A stretch of 64,000 bases of DNA from an uncultured Clostridia bacterium (lineage in GTDB: Bacteria > Bacillota > Clostridia > Christensenellales > Aristaeellaceae), in NCBI GenBank assembly GCA_934663595.1, contig CAKUKM010000005.1:62001-126000 (forward strand), in the 5' to 3' direction. Positions within the stretch are counted from its first letter, which is position 1. The number at the start of each line of letters is the position of its first letter. The notes beneath the pieces are model-generated. The model made no database searches and was not told where the DNA came from. It was given only the letters and a program-made list of their open reading frames with translations. Positions 53,922 through 61,778 of the stretch are shown here, piece by piece. The translations under genes and the position numbers were made by a program.

Positions 53922-55178
53922 TCAGCTCGCCTCGGCCTCGCTCTTTTCGGGCTGCGCGACCGTGACCTTGATTTCGTCCACGCGGTGGTTGTCGACCTTG
54001 GTGACCTGAATGTGCGCGCCTTCGCAATCAAACGCGTCGCCGACCTGCGGCACGCGCCCGAAGCGCTCCATGACCCAGCCGCTCACGGACACCATTTCCG
54101 AATCGAGCTTGAGATTCAGCTGATCGGCAAAATCGGAGAAATTCATCGCCGCGTCCACGATATACGCGTTCGGCGCGATGCGGCGCAGCAGCACCTCTTC
54201 CTCGTCGTGCTCGTCCCAGATTTCGCCGACGAGCTCCTCCAGGATGTCCTCCATCGTCACGATGCCGCAGGTGCCGCCGTATTCGTCGATCACGACGGCG
54301 ACATGCGTCTTCGCGCGCTGCAGCTTTTTCAGAATCAGGCTGATCGGCTCGTTTTCCAGCACGAAGATCGTGGGCGAAAGGATCTCGCGAATGGGCTTGT
54401 CGGTAATTCCAACGCCCACATAGAAGTCCTTCTGGTGGAGCGTGCCGAGGATGTTGTCGATCGTGTCCTGATAAATCAGCAGGCGCGAATACTTCGTCTC
54501 GTTGAACATCTCGGCAATGCGCTTTTTGTCCGCATCCACGGGCAGCGCCGCCAGATCCACTCGATGAATCAGCACGTCGCGCGCCTCCTGCTCGGAAAAC
54601 TCGATGGCGTTCTTGAGCAGGCCGCCCTCGTTTTCATCGATGCTGCCCTCCTGCTGCACCTCGTCGACCATCATCAGAAGCTCTTCCTGCGACATCTTGT
54701 TGCTCGGCTGCAGGCGGAACAGCTTATTCAGCAGCTTTTTCCACAGCGAGAATACCGCGGTCAGCGGCGTAAAGAACCAGATAATTGCCTGAATGATCGG
54801 CGCGGAGAAGCAGGCAAACTGCTCGGCGCAGTCCTTGGCGATGCTTTTCGGCGAAATTTCGCCAAAGATCAGAACCGCCACGGTGATCACGACGGTCGAA
54901 ACCGTCGCGCCGATATCGCCCAGCTCGCGCGTAAACAGCACCGTGCCGATGGACGCCAGCGCGATATTGACGATATTATTGCCGATCAGGATCGTCGAAA
55001 TCAGCTTGTCGTAGCGCTCGTCAAGCCTGCAGGCCAGCGCCGCGCCGCGATTGCCCTTTTCGGCGAGCGTCTTCATCTTCGTCTTGTTCATCGACAGAAA
55101 CGCGGTTTCCGTCGCGGAGAAATAGGCCGACAGGATCAGGCACACGAGCATGATCAATATATAAGAAACGGTAGACAC
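53922..55178 (-). CDS. CNNM/HlyC-CorC family membrane transporter
   Basis: 418 residues from a GTG at 55178, 8 nt after AAGGAG (a TTG at 55184 is 3 nt away). DUF21 membrane domain (about 1-185, with SATETAFLSMN and FGEISPKSIA), a CBS pair (about 205-330, with DEYGGTCGIVTMEDILEELVGEI) and a C-terminal CorC/HlyC domain. Members export or balance Mg2+ or other cations. The 180-nt leader carries a terminator-like hairpin, suggesting ion- or metabolite-responsive attenuation. Confidence 0.92.
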   Translation of the reverse strand: MSTVSYILIMLVCLILSAYFSATETAFLSMNKTKMKTLAEKGNRGAALACRLDERYDKLISTILIGNNIVNIALASIGTVLFTRELGDIGATVSTVVITVAVLIFGEISPKSIAKDCAEQFACFSAPIIQAIIWFFTPLTAVFSLWKKLLNKLFRLQPSNKMSQEELLMMVDEVQQEGSIDENEGGLLKNAIEFSEQEARDVLIHRVDLAALPVDADKKRIAEMFNETKYSRLLIYQDTIDNILGTLHQKDFYVGVGITDKPIREILSPTIFVLENEPISLILKKLQRAKTHVAVVIDEYGGTCGIVTMEDILEELVGEIWDEHDEEEVLLRRIAPNAYIVDAAMNFSDFADQLNLKLDSEMVSVSGWVMERFGRVPQVGDAFDCEGAHIQVTKVDNHRVDEIKVTVAQPEKSEAEAS

Positions 55179-55220
55179 TTCCAAAACTCCTTCGATCTGT
55201 CATTTTCCAAAAAATGCAAC

Positions 55221-55261
55221 AAAAACACATCCACTCCGCTCCCAACGGCGGCGCAGACATG
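55221..55261 (-). terminator. Terminator-like hairpin in the CNNM leader
   Basis: Fourteen-position stem between 55226-55239 and 55248-55261 (mostly Watson-Crick with G-U pairs and one mismatch), followed on the minus strand by TTTTTG. It ends about 45 nt before the GTG start. The 100 nt between promoter and hairpin contain further complementary segments but match no riboswitch I know. Confidence 0.55.
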
Positions 55262-55367
55262 CTCTAGCAGATTAAATGACGGATCAAACGATCATAATTC
55301 CCAGGATCGTCGCATCGGTCGTTATCCATGCTGTCGATTTCCCATCCTTTCCGAAATGATTTCCCCC

Positions 55368-55396
55368 ATTATACCCGATCCGTCGAACTCTGTCAA
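55368..55396 (-). promoter_or_regulatory. CNNM promoter, perfect consensus
   Basis: Minus-strand TTGACA (55391-55396), 17 bp, TATAAT (55368-55373). The rest of the gap 55179-55740 holds the leader hairpin, a possible small gene and its promoter. Confidence 0.88.
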
Positions 55397-55527
55397 GCAG
55401 AAAAGCTCTGTGCACCGTTCACGAGGTCTCCCCTATTTAACACCTCCAGAATTTCGTGAATGTCTATGCGCTCCGGGATCAGAGCCAGAATCAATTCGCT
55501 TTCCTGGCGCTCAAACGCAATGCTCAT
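55393..55527 (-). CDS. Possible small protein, 44 residues
   Basis: ATG at 55527, TGA at 55393. The product begins MSIAFERQESELILALIPER and continues IDIHEILEVLN; it looks helical and amphipathic and uses ordinary codons. A promoter (55567-55595) lies about 35 nt upstream, but no good ribosome binding site is seen. Its stop overlaps the CNNM -35 box. It could also be a remnant of a larger gene. Confidence 0.35.
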   Translation of the reverse strand: MSIAFERQESELILALIPERIDIHEILEVLNRGDLVNGAQSFSA

Positions 55528-55566
55528 GGACAATCTTCTCGCAATAGTTATCAACCACCAGCTCCA

Positions 55567-55595
55567 TTATAAGAAAAATACCGAAACAGCGCAAC
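55567..55595 (-). promoter_or_regulatory. Promoter-like sequence upstream of the small ORF
   Basis: Minus-strand TTGCGC (55590-55595), 17 bp, TATAAT (55567-55572). Confidence 0.5.
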
Positions 55596-55740
55596 AAACA
55601 ATCCGAGGGATGCATCTCCTGACGCAGTACCGAACGGCGTATTTCAAAATACATGATTCCCAGTACACATCGGCAGACACATGTTCTCCCTCAAATCCCC
55701 CTGGAACAGCGGCCAAAGATAAACCGTTCCATTACTCCGC

Positions 55741-56715
55741 TTATTTGCACTTCAGCGCCTCTTCGGTTTCCGTCCGGATCTGGCACACCCTTTCGTAGGC
55801 GTCCACCATATCCACCTTCTGCGCCTGATAGGCACGATCCAGCGCCAGATGCAGCGCCTGCCTCCACTGATCGGCATAAGCCTCCAACGCCTCCAGCTTC
55901 GCGCACTCGTTCTGGTCTGTCTCGCTCAGCGCGTTGGAATCGTTCGCGGCCCGGACGAGCTGCTGCACGCTCTCCCAGAATGCCTGCACAAAATCATCGC
56001 AGCTTTCGCCGAACAGTGGATCGCATTCCGCCTCCGCCAGCGCGCGGAGCCGCCCGCTCAGCGCCCGCAAATCGCCTTTGGGAGCTTCCTCCGGGAGTTT
56101 CTCAAAGGCCGACTGCGCGACGTACAGGCCGTATTCACCGACCATTGTATAAAGGCGCGACCGGACACTCTCCACCGCCTGAAGCAGGGGTTCCCATTCG
56201 TCGACCGCAGAAACGCCTGGCGTTCCGTCGGGCGCGGAAGAAAGAATCCAGCTGGGGCGTTTCAGCGTCTCCTCTTCCCCCAGCACCTCCGCCAGCCGCA
56301 CGCCCACGCGGTCAAACTGCTCCACAGCCGCCTGAGCATCGATGGAGGCGGTTGTCTTTACCGCGTTGCCCGAGCGCAGCAGCTTGGCGATTTTTTCAAT
56401 CAGCCCGTCGCACTGCTGCCGGAACTGAGCGACCGAGCTGCAATCCTGAAAGTTCCAATCGTCCAAATCGAGCTGCTGTCTGGAATACTCTTCCCAGAGA
56501 GAATTCTCTTTCTCCAATAGCCCCAGCGTTTTGAAGATCTCCATGCCCGTCTTGCGCCAGTATTGCTCCTGTACGGTGCGCCCGCCGTCCGAAGCGATGA
56601 CGATTTTCGTCGAAGGCATTTCTCCCGACGCATAGGCCGCACCGCAGAACGGGCAGAAGAAAATGGTTTCCTCGCAATCGAATGTCCGCCCGCATTTTCT
56701 GCACGAATAGGTCAT
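55741..56715 (-). CDS. Zinc-ribbon protein with helical body, unknown function
   Basis: 324 residues. Cys5, Cys8, Cys21 and Cys24 (CRKC and CPFC) form an N-terminal zinc ribbon. The remaining 290 residues are predicted helical, acidic, and without a known motif. No signal peptide. It follows the ParB-like gene by 27 bp and is probably the last gene of the BrxL-like operon. A nucleic-acid or protein adaptor role is a guess. Confidence 0.72.
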   Translation of the reverse strand: MTYSCRKCGRTFDCEETIFFCPFCGAAYASGEMPSTKIVIASDGGRTVQEQYWRKTGMEIFKTLGLLEKENSLWEEYSRQQLDLDDWNFQDCSSVAQFRQQCDGLIEKIAKLLRSGNAVKTTASIDAQAAVEQFDRVGVRLAEVLGEEETLKRPSWILSSAPDGTPGVSAVDEWEPLLQAVESVRSRLYTMVGEYGLYVAQSAFEKLPEEAPKGDLRALSGRLRALAEAECDPLFGESCDDFVQAFWESVQQLVRAANDSNALSETDQNECAKLEALEAYADQWRQALHLALDRAYQAQKVDMVDAYERVCQIRTETEEALKCK

Positions 56716-56742
56716 TGATTCTCTTCCTTCCTCATTCCCGAC

Positions 56743-58395
56743 TCAAAAGCCGAAGTCCGTCGTAAAGCTCATCTGTATGGAAAAAGGCAGCAATAACTGC
56801 AACGCATCGTCCGCTCCCTCCGCTTCCTGAACGGCAAGACAGCACTGCGTCGCCGCCGACATGCGCGCGTCCAGCAGGAACGGACACTGCACCGTCTCCC
56901 CTTCGGCAATGCACAGGCGCACGTTTTCACTGGCGCGCCGCTGCTTCTCATCGACGAAAAACAAAAGATACTCGGCCGACTGTCCTTCGCAACCGCCGCG
57001 ACCGGTGAAGCGAAGAGAAAAGCTCAGACTCGACAGCGTCTTTCCCGCGTCCTCACACTGCGGGAACGGCATGCCAAGCTTCAGCGGCGCGATAAAGTAC
57101 CGCTTCTGCGTCGGCGGCGCATCGAACAGATCCGTATCGTCCTCCAAGGTTCTCGGAGCCGACGCAGGTTTTTCGGCGGAATCAGATCCGATCAGCACAT
57201 CGAAGCTGGAAACCATTTGCGAAAGCCGGTTCATCTGCTCGCGCAGCTTATCGCGCTCGCCGTCGTTCAGCTTTTCAAGAATGCGCGTGTCCACGTCCTT
57301 CAGCATGGTAATGCTTTTGGTGACAATGCGCGACGGCTTGCTGCGCGTTTCGCTGCGCCGCGCTTTTAGCAGCGATTTGTCCATGGACAGCTGCAAATCC
57401 TCCGTGATCTGCTCATTTTCACGTACAAAACGATCCAACATCGGCTTGGAATCGGGACGTGTTGCCCGAAGGCGCTCGCGCGCCTGCTCGCCCAGGCGCT
57501 GTTGCTCCTTTAAGTAGGCCGGCAAAAGTCCGTTGATCAACATGGACTGAAGACTTTGAATGTATTTGCGCCCATCGCCGACAGTTTTCATCATGATATT
57601 CAGAAAAACCGCTTCCTTGACCTGGCGCTGCTTTTCCGGCTCCGGGAACTTTTTCAGCAAATCCGACAAATCTGAAAGCACGCTGACCACCTGATACTCG
57701 CGCGCCACATAATACTGCTTCGGCATGCCGATATACTCCAGGAATTCCACCAGAAGCTTGGCGTTGGCCACGCGCTTGCGCACCTCGAAAACGGTCTCGT
57801 TGGTGCTCCGGGCATATTCCTCTACCGTCAGCATTTCGCTTTCCACGATATCCTGATACACGCCAACCAGCCTGTCCAGCGGATTGTAATCGACCTTCTT
57901 TTCCTCGCCGTGCTGAATAGACAGCTCAAGCATTTTGATCTGTTTGCGATCGTTTTCCAGACTGGATTGCAGAATCACCGTTTCAAACCAGTTGAATCGC
58001 TCCTCTTTTTCCGCCAGTCTGCGCAGACATGTAAAGCGGCGATTGCCGTCGATCAGCCGCCCATCCGCCAGCACCACTCCGGGTTCCCGCTGGCCCACCA
58101 GCTCGATGTTCATCTGCGTGCGGTCAATGGCCGCCGGATTGCTTTGAATGATGAAATCCTCAATGATCTTGTTGTATTCGTCGCGCTCCAGCACGGAAAA
58201 CGCTCCGCTGCCGTGGCGGCTCGTGTACTGGCTGATCCATGAGGCAATCCGGTCATTCTGGTCGTTGTAATACAGGCAGTCCAGGCGCACCCGATAGACC
58301 GGACAAACCTTCGTTTCGCCGTCGAGCGTCAGTTTTCGGCTGATTCCCGTGGGCAGCACCACGGTATCCATCCCTTCCAGCAGCAGATTGTTCAT
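56743..58395 (-). CDS. ParB/Srx-like protein, unknown function
   Basis: 550 residues, ATG 58395 after GAGGTG, two bases after the upstream gene. The N-terminal third has a ParB-like nucleotide-binding segment, VLADGRLIDGNRRFTCLRRL (108-127), the DGNRR form typical of ParB/Srx CTPase or ATPase folds. A helical middle with VFEVRKRVANAKLLVEFLEY may be the ParB-type HTH. The C-terminal 170 residues are beta-rich and unassigned. ParB relatives occur in chromosome partition, phage and defence modules; tight coupling to the BrxL-like and transcription-factor-like genes suggests a shared role on DNA. Confidence 0.75.
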   Translation of the reverse strand: MNNLLLEGMDTVVLPTGISRKLTLDGETKVCPVYRVRLDCLYYNDQNDRIASWISQYTSRHGSGAFSVLERDEYNKIIEDFIIQSNPAAIDRTQMNIELVGQREPGVVLADGRLIDGNRRFTCLRRLAEKEERFNWFETVILQSSLENDRKQIKMLELSIQHGEEKKVDYNPLDRLVGVYQDIVESEMLTVEEYARSTNETVFEVRKRVANAKLLVEFLEYIGMPKQYYVAREYQVVSVLSDLSDLLKKFPEPEKQRQVKEAVFLNIMMKTVGDGRKYIQSLQSMLINGLLPAYLKEQQRLGEQARERLRATRPDSKPMLDRFVRENEQITEDLQLSMDKSLLKARRSETRSKPSRIVTKSITMLKDVDTRILEKLNDGERDKLREQMNRLSQMVSSFDVLIGSDSAEKPASAPRTLEDDTDLFDAPPTQKRYFIAPLKLGMPFPQCEDAGKTLSSLSFSLRFTGRGGCEGQSAEYLLFFVDEKQRRASENVRLCIAEGETVQCPFLLDARMSAATQCCLAVQEAEGADDALQLLLPFSIQMSFTTDFGF

Positions 58396-58397
58396 AT

Positions 58398-61300
58398 TTA
58401 CACCTCGTCGTAGTAAATTTCGTAGCTCCGGTAGACGCGATTCATGATCGAATCCCAATAGAACCCCGCCTGCTCGCAAGCCGTCTTCAGATCGTACCGA
58501 TCCATTTCCACGCCGAAATCCCGGCGAATCTCCTCGGCCATATCATCGACGTCCATGCTCTCCCGGTCGCGCAGCAGCCATATTGCGAGATCTGTCCGGT
58601 TCAGCGGCCGCGGCGCGTCGCCCGGTTCTCGCCGCCGAAACACCATTTTGCCACCCATTCGGCAAAAGTCAAACCGCTCGTCTTCGCGCAGCAGCGAATT
58701 GTAAAAGGTCTCCTCGAAGCCGAGCGCGTCCAGCTCAAACTCCATCCCGCGCTCGTGCAGCAGCTTCATGGAAAACAGCGTCCCAGGCGGAACGCATTCC
58801 GCAACCGCGTCGCAGAAGGCATGCAACTGCGGCCGATCAATGCCGAAGCTCTGCAGCTTCCGCAGCTGAATCAGCTGATGCGGCTCAAATTCGATGATTT
58901 CATAGCTGTCCTTCAGCGCATTGAGCACCGTCGTAAACGTGCCGATTTGCCCAAAACGCCTCGCCATCTCCGAATAATCCACCACGTCGCTCTCGGTCAG
59001 CTTCCGGCTGAAATAATCGCTCGCATTCCGGGCATTGCGCACAGCAAACCTGGAAAACACGAGAAAGCCGAGCCGCTTGAGATTGTAGGGCGTGATCAGC
59101 TTCTCATCCGTGCCGCCCGCGCGGCGATAAAGATGCGCAATCTCCTCCAGTGTATAAGCGTCCTCCGTGAGCGCCGTGCGCAGGCGCGCTTCCTCCGCCT
59201 CGGGCATTTCGGGAGAATCGACGGTGTACATGCCCGCATAATAGTAGGAATCGACATAGGCCAGCCACGTCGCCCCTACGGTCTCTGGCAATACGCCGGT
59301 GCGCTCCGAGACAGCGCGAATGAGCGTATCGCGATCGCAGGGCGCGCACTCCATCAGCACCTCCCGCATAAATGCGCCGCGGTCGACATTTCCGAAGCTC
59401 AGCATGGGCATGCGGCCGAAGCTCAGCACGTCGTTCTCGCACTCCGCACCGATCTTTTTCAGCAGGTTGTGCAGTTCGTATTCATCGCGAATGTCGTAGC
59501 GCTGCATCAGCTGCGGATAGTCCAGCATGAATTTGCGCGTCGAAATCTCAATATCATGGTATGCGCTCAAATCCAGCGTCTCCAGCAGTTCCGAATAGTC
59601 GCCCGCGTCAATATCGTAAAAACGCAGACGGCGATTCAGGCTCCAGAGCAGATGGCCATTGTTCGTTATATTATTATTCTCAACAGAACGCCGCGTGTCC
59701 TCGGTAATATACAGTCGCTCGTTCTCCACGCCGTGCGTGCGCAGGAACTGATTGTACAGCTCGGCAAACGCATTTACATCCACCGTGTCCCGGCAAAAAT
59801 TCCGGACCACGAAATCGATCAGCGCCGTGCGGTTCAGCGGAATGCGCTGGTCGTTCACGTTGAGATAGTCGCTGTTCTCGCTTTCCAGATAATCGCGAAT
59901 TCTGATGCGCTGCTCGCGGGGCAGCGACGCGTCGTCCGCCGCGCTCTTCAGCGGCAAATCCCCCTGTTGATAGCGCAAGCTCAGATAATTCCAGGTTTGC
60001 GCCCGTTCCCGGAAGATCACCCGAAATTCCGTCGGTTCCAGCGCGTATTTCTGATAGAGCGCAGCATACCGATCCTCATTCAGGCATAGCTGCACAGGCA
60101 AATAATTGCGTATGACCTTATTCACAAGCTGTCTGACGCGCTCGCGGGTAATTCCAAGCGTCTGAGCCATGCTTTCCAGCGTTTCGCCCTGCAATTTGCC
60201 GTTCAGGCAAAAGCGCAAGCGCTCGTCAGGAATCTGCGAAAGATAATCGTCCAGCGTCTGAAGCATCGGAAAGCAGAAATCGCCCTTTCGCCGGAGCTCT
60301 CCCGCCGCCTCCATTTCGTTTAGCGCCGCCCTGAGCCGTTGATCGGACAATCCATCCGACAAAGCCGCGCCCATTTCTCTTTCAGAAATCCCATCAAATT
60401 TGTGTAAATTGAGCAGTCTTTTCAGCTTTATCCGCATCTGTTGCGCAAAGAAATCCGCTTGCCAAACCGCTTCCACAAAGGCCGCGACGTCCATGCTCTC
60501 CGGCATTTCGAGCGCCTTCCATACACGCATGGCCTGCAATTCCACCGTTTCGCGGGGCAATTCCGGAAACAAGCCGCAAACTGTATCGACCGCTTCTCCC
60601 AGAAAGGCGGGAAGCGCTGCTTTTACCGCCGTCTGTTTCTCTTCCGCGCACGCCTCGCCGCGCTCCTGCGCCGCTGACAGATAAGCCGACAATCTTTCGC
60701 ACACTTCATTCACCGATCGAACGCCCATATAAGGAAGCTTCGCCAGCTGTTCGCGATTCATTCCGGCAAGCGCGTTGACCGTGGTAATCTGATTCCGATT
60801 CAGTACGTTGTAGGGCCGCACGGAAAGCGCGAGCTCCTCGATCGGCTGATCTACAAGCAGCCGCAATTCGCTCAATGAAGCCCGATTTTCCGTCGGCTGG
60901 TCGTTCTTCTTAACTTCTACCAGTCGGTCGATGATTTCCTTCAGCGATGCTCGGCCCATGCTCCTTATCTGCACGAGCTCTTCCACCCGTCGCGACAGCA
61001 ATTGCCCAATGGTATCAATCCTGCCGCGCTTGAGCGCATTATACGCCCGCACGCTCAGCTTCAAATCTTCAATCGGATTTTCGGCCCATTCGGGTTGTGC
61101 ATTATAAATGCGCGCGCATTCGGCGATCGTTGCGCTTGCGTCGTTTTCGACTTCGATCCTCGTCGTCTTCGCGGGTTTCTCTTCAGAAACATCGTTCCCC
61201 CGCACTTGCTTAATTGCCTCTGGGGTTTCCTCTTTCCTCGGCTCCAGCACTGCAGGCTCAGCCGGCGCAGGATTCGTCTCAAGCATTTCGGTTATAGGCC

Positions 61301-61754
61301 TGCATTCCTGGCTGGACTCGGGCTCGGTCTCGGCGGACGGATTCTCTTCCAGAAACTGAATCTCCACCGTTTTGCTCCATTCTTTAAGAGGAACGTGTGC
61401 GCAGATCTCTCGGGGAATCGCCACCTGAACGCGCAGCGCACAGCCGTAAAAGAGCCCTCTGCCTACCCGCGTCAGCGATTTGGGCAACACCACGCGCCGA
61501 AGCCGTATGCAGCCGCTGAAGGCCATGTCGCCAATCGCGACAACGCCCTCCGGAATCACAATTTTCTCCATAAAGCACAGTCCGCTGAAGGCATAGCGCC
61601 CAATTTCCCGTACGGACGGCGCAATCCGAATCAACTCGAGCCCACTGAAGGCAAACGCCCCTGCTCCGATCCGGCTGCAGCCGTCGGGCACGACAAAATG
61701 CTTTATCGTCGCGTTTGCATAATACTGCCGATCGCTGATCTGAAATTCCTGCAT
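58398..61754 (-). CDS. BspA-repeat / RNAP-alpha-CTD-like / sigma-region-4-like fusion protein
   Basis: 1118 residues from the ATG at 61754. Residues 15-125 are BspA-type leucine-rich repeats (IGAGAFAFSGLELI, IGDMAFSGCIRLRRVVLP). Two segments at about 226-280 (DLKLSVRAYNALKRGRIDTI) and 303-360 (ELALSVRPYNVLNRNQITTV) match the alpha-subunit C-terminal domain of RNA polymerase. At about 515-555, GETLESMAQTLGITRERVRQ matches the sigma-70 region 4 promoter-binding helix. Residues 560-1118 are helical and unassigned. No signal peptide, so the BspA repeats are cytosolic here. Gap to brxL-like gene 24 bp, to the ParB-like gene 2 bp. Confidence 0.78.
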   Translation of the reverse strand: MQEFQISDRQYYANATIKHFVVPDGCSRIGAGAFAFSGLELIRIAPSVREIGRYAFSGLCFMEKIVIPEGVVAIGDMAFSGCIRLRRVVLPKSLTRVGRGLFYGCALRVQVAIPREICAHVPLKEWSKTVEIQFLEENPSAETEPESSQECRPITEMLETNPAPAEPAVLEPRKEETPEAIKQVRGNDVSEEKPAKTTRIEVENDASATIAECARIYNAQPEWAENPIEDLKLSVRAYNALKRGRIDTIGQLLSRRVEELVQIRSMGRASLKEIIDRLVEVKKNDQPTENRASLSELRLLVDQPIEELALSVRPYNVLNRNQITTVNALAGMNREQLAKLPYMGVRSVNEVCERLSAYLSAAQERGEACAEEKQTAVKAALPAFLGEAVDTVCGLFPELPRETVELQAMRVWKALEMPESMDVAAFVEAVWQADFFAQQMRIKLKRLLNLHKFDGISEREMGAALSDGLSDQRLRAALNEMEAAGELRRKGDFCFPMLQTLDDYLSQIPDERLRFCLNGKLQGETLESMAQTLGITRERVRQLVNKVIRNYLPVQLCLNEDRYAALYQKYALEPTEFRVIFRERAQTWNYLSLRYQQGDLPLKSAADDASLPREQRIRIRDYLESENSDYLNVNDQRIPLNRTALIDFVVRNFCRDTVDVNAFAELYNQFLRTHGVENERLYITEDTRRSVENNNITNNGHLLWSLNRRLRFYDIDAGDYSELLETLDLSAYHDIEISTRKFMLDYPQLMQRYDIRDEYELHNLLKKIGAECENDVLSFGRMPMLSFGNVDRGAFMREVLMECAPCDRDTLIRAVSERTGVLPETVGATWLAYVDSYYYAGMYTVDSPEMPEAEEARLRTALTEDAYTLEEIAHLYRRAGGTDEKLITPYNLKRLGFLVFSRFAVRNARNASDYFSRKLTESDVVDYSEMARRFGQIGTFTTVLNALKDSYEIIEFEPHQLIQLRKLQSFGIDRPQLHAFCDAVAECVPPGTLFSMKLLHERGMEFELDALGFEETFYNSLLREDERFDFCRMGGKMVFRRREPGDAPRPLNRTDLAIWLLRDRESMDVDDMAEEIRRDFGVEMDRYDLKTACEQAGFYWDSIMNRVYRSYEIYYDEV

Positions 61755-61778
61755 GGCCGTTTGCACCTCTTCAAAGGG

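Noticed and set aside
55460..55798. 112-residue plus-strand ORF
   Set aside because: No ribosome binding site, overlaps the minus-strand promoter region and the end of the zinc-ribbon gene, unusual composition.
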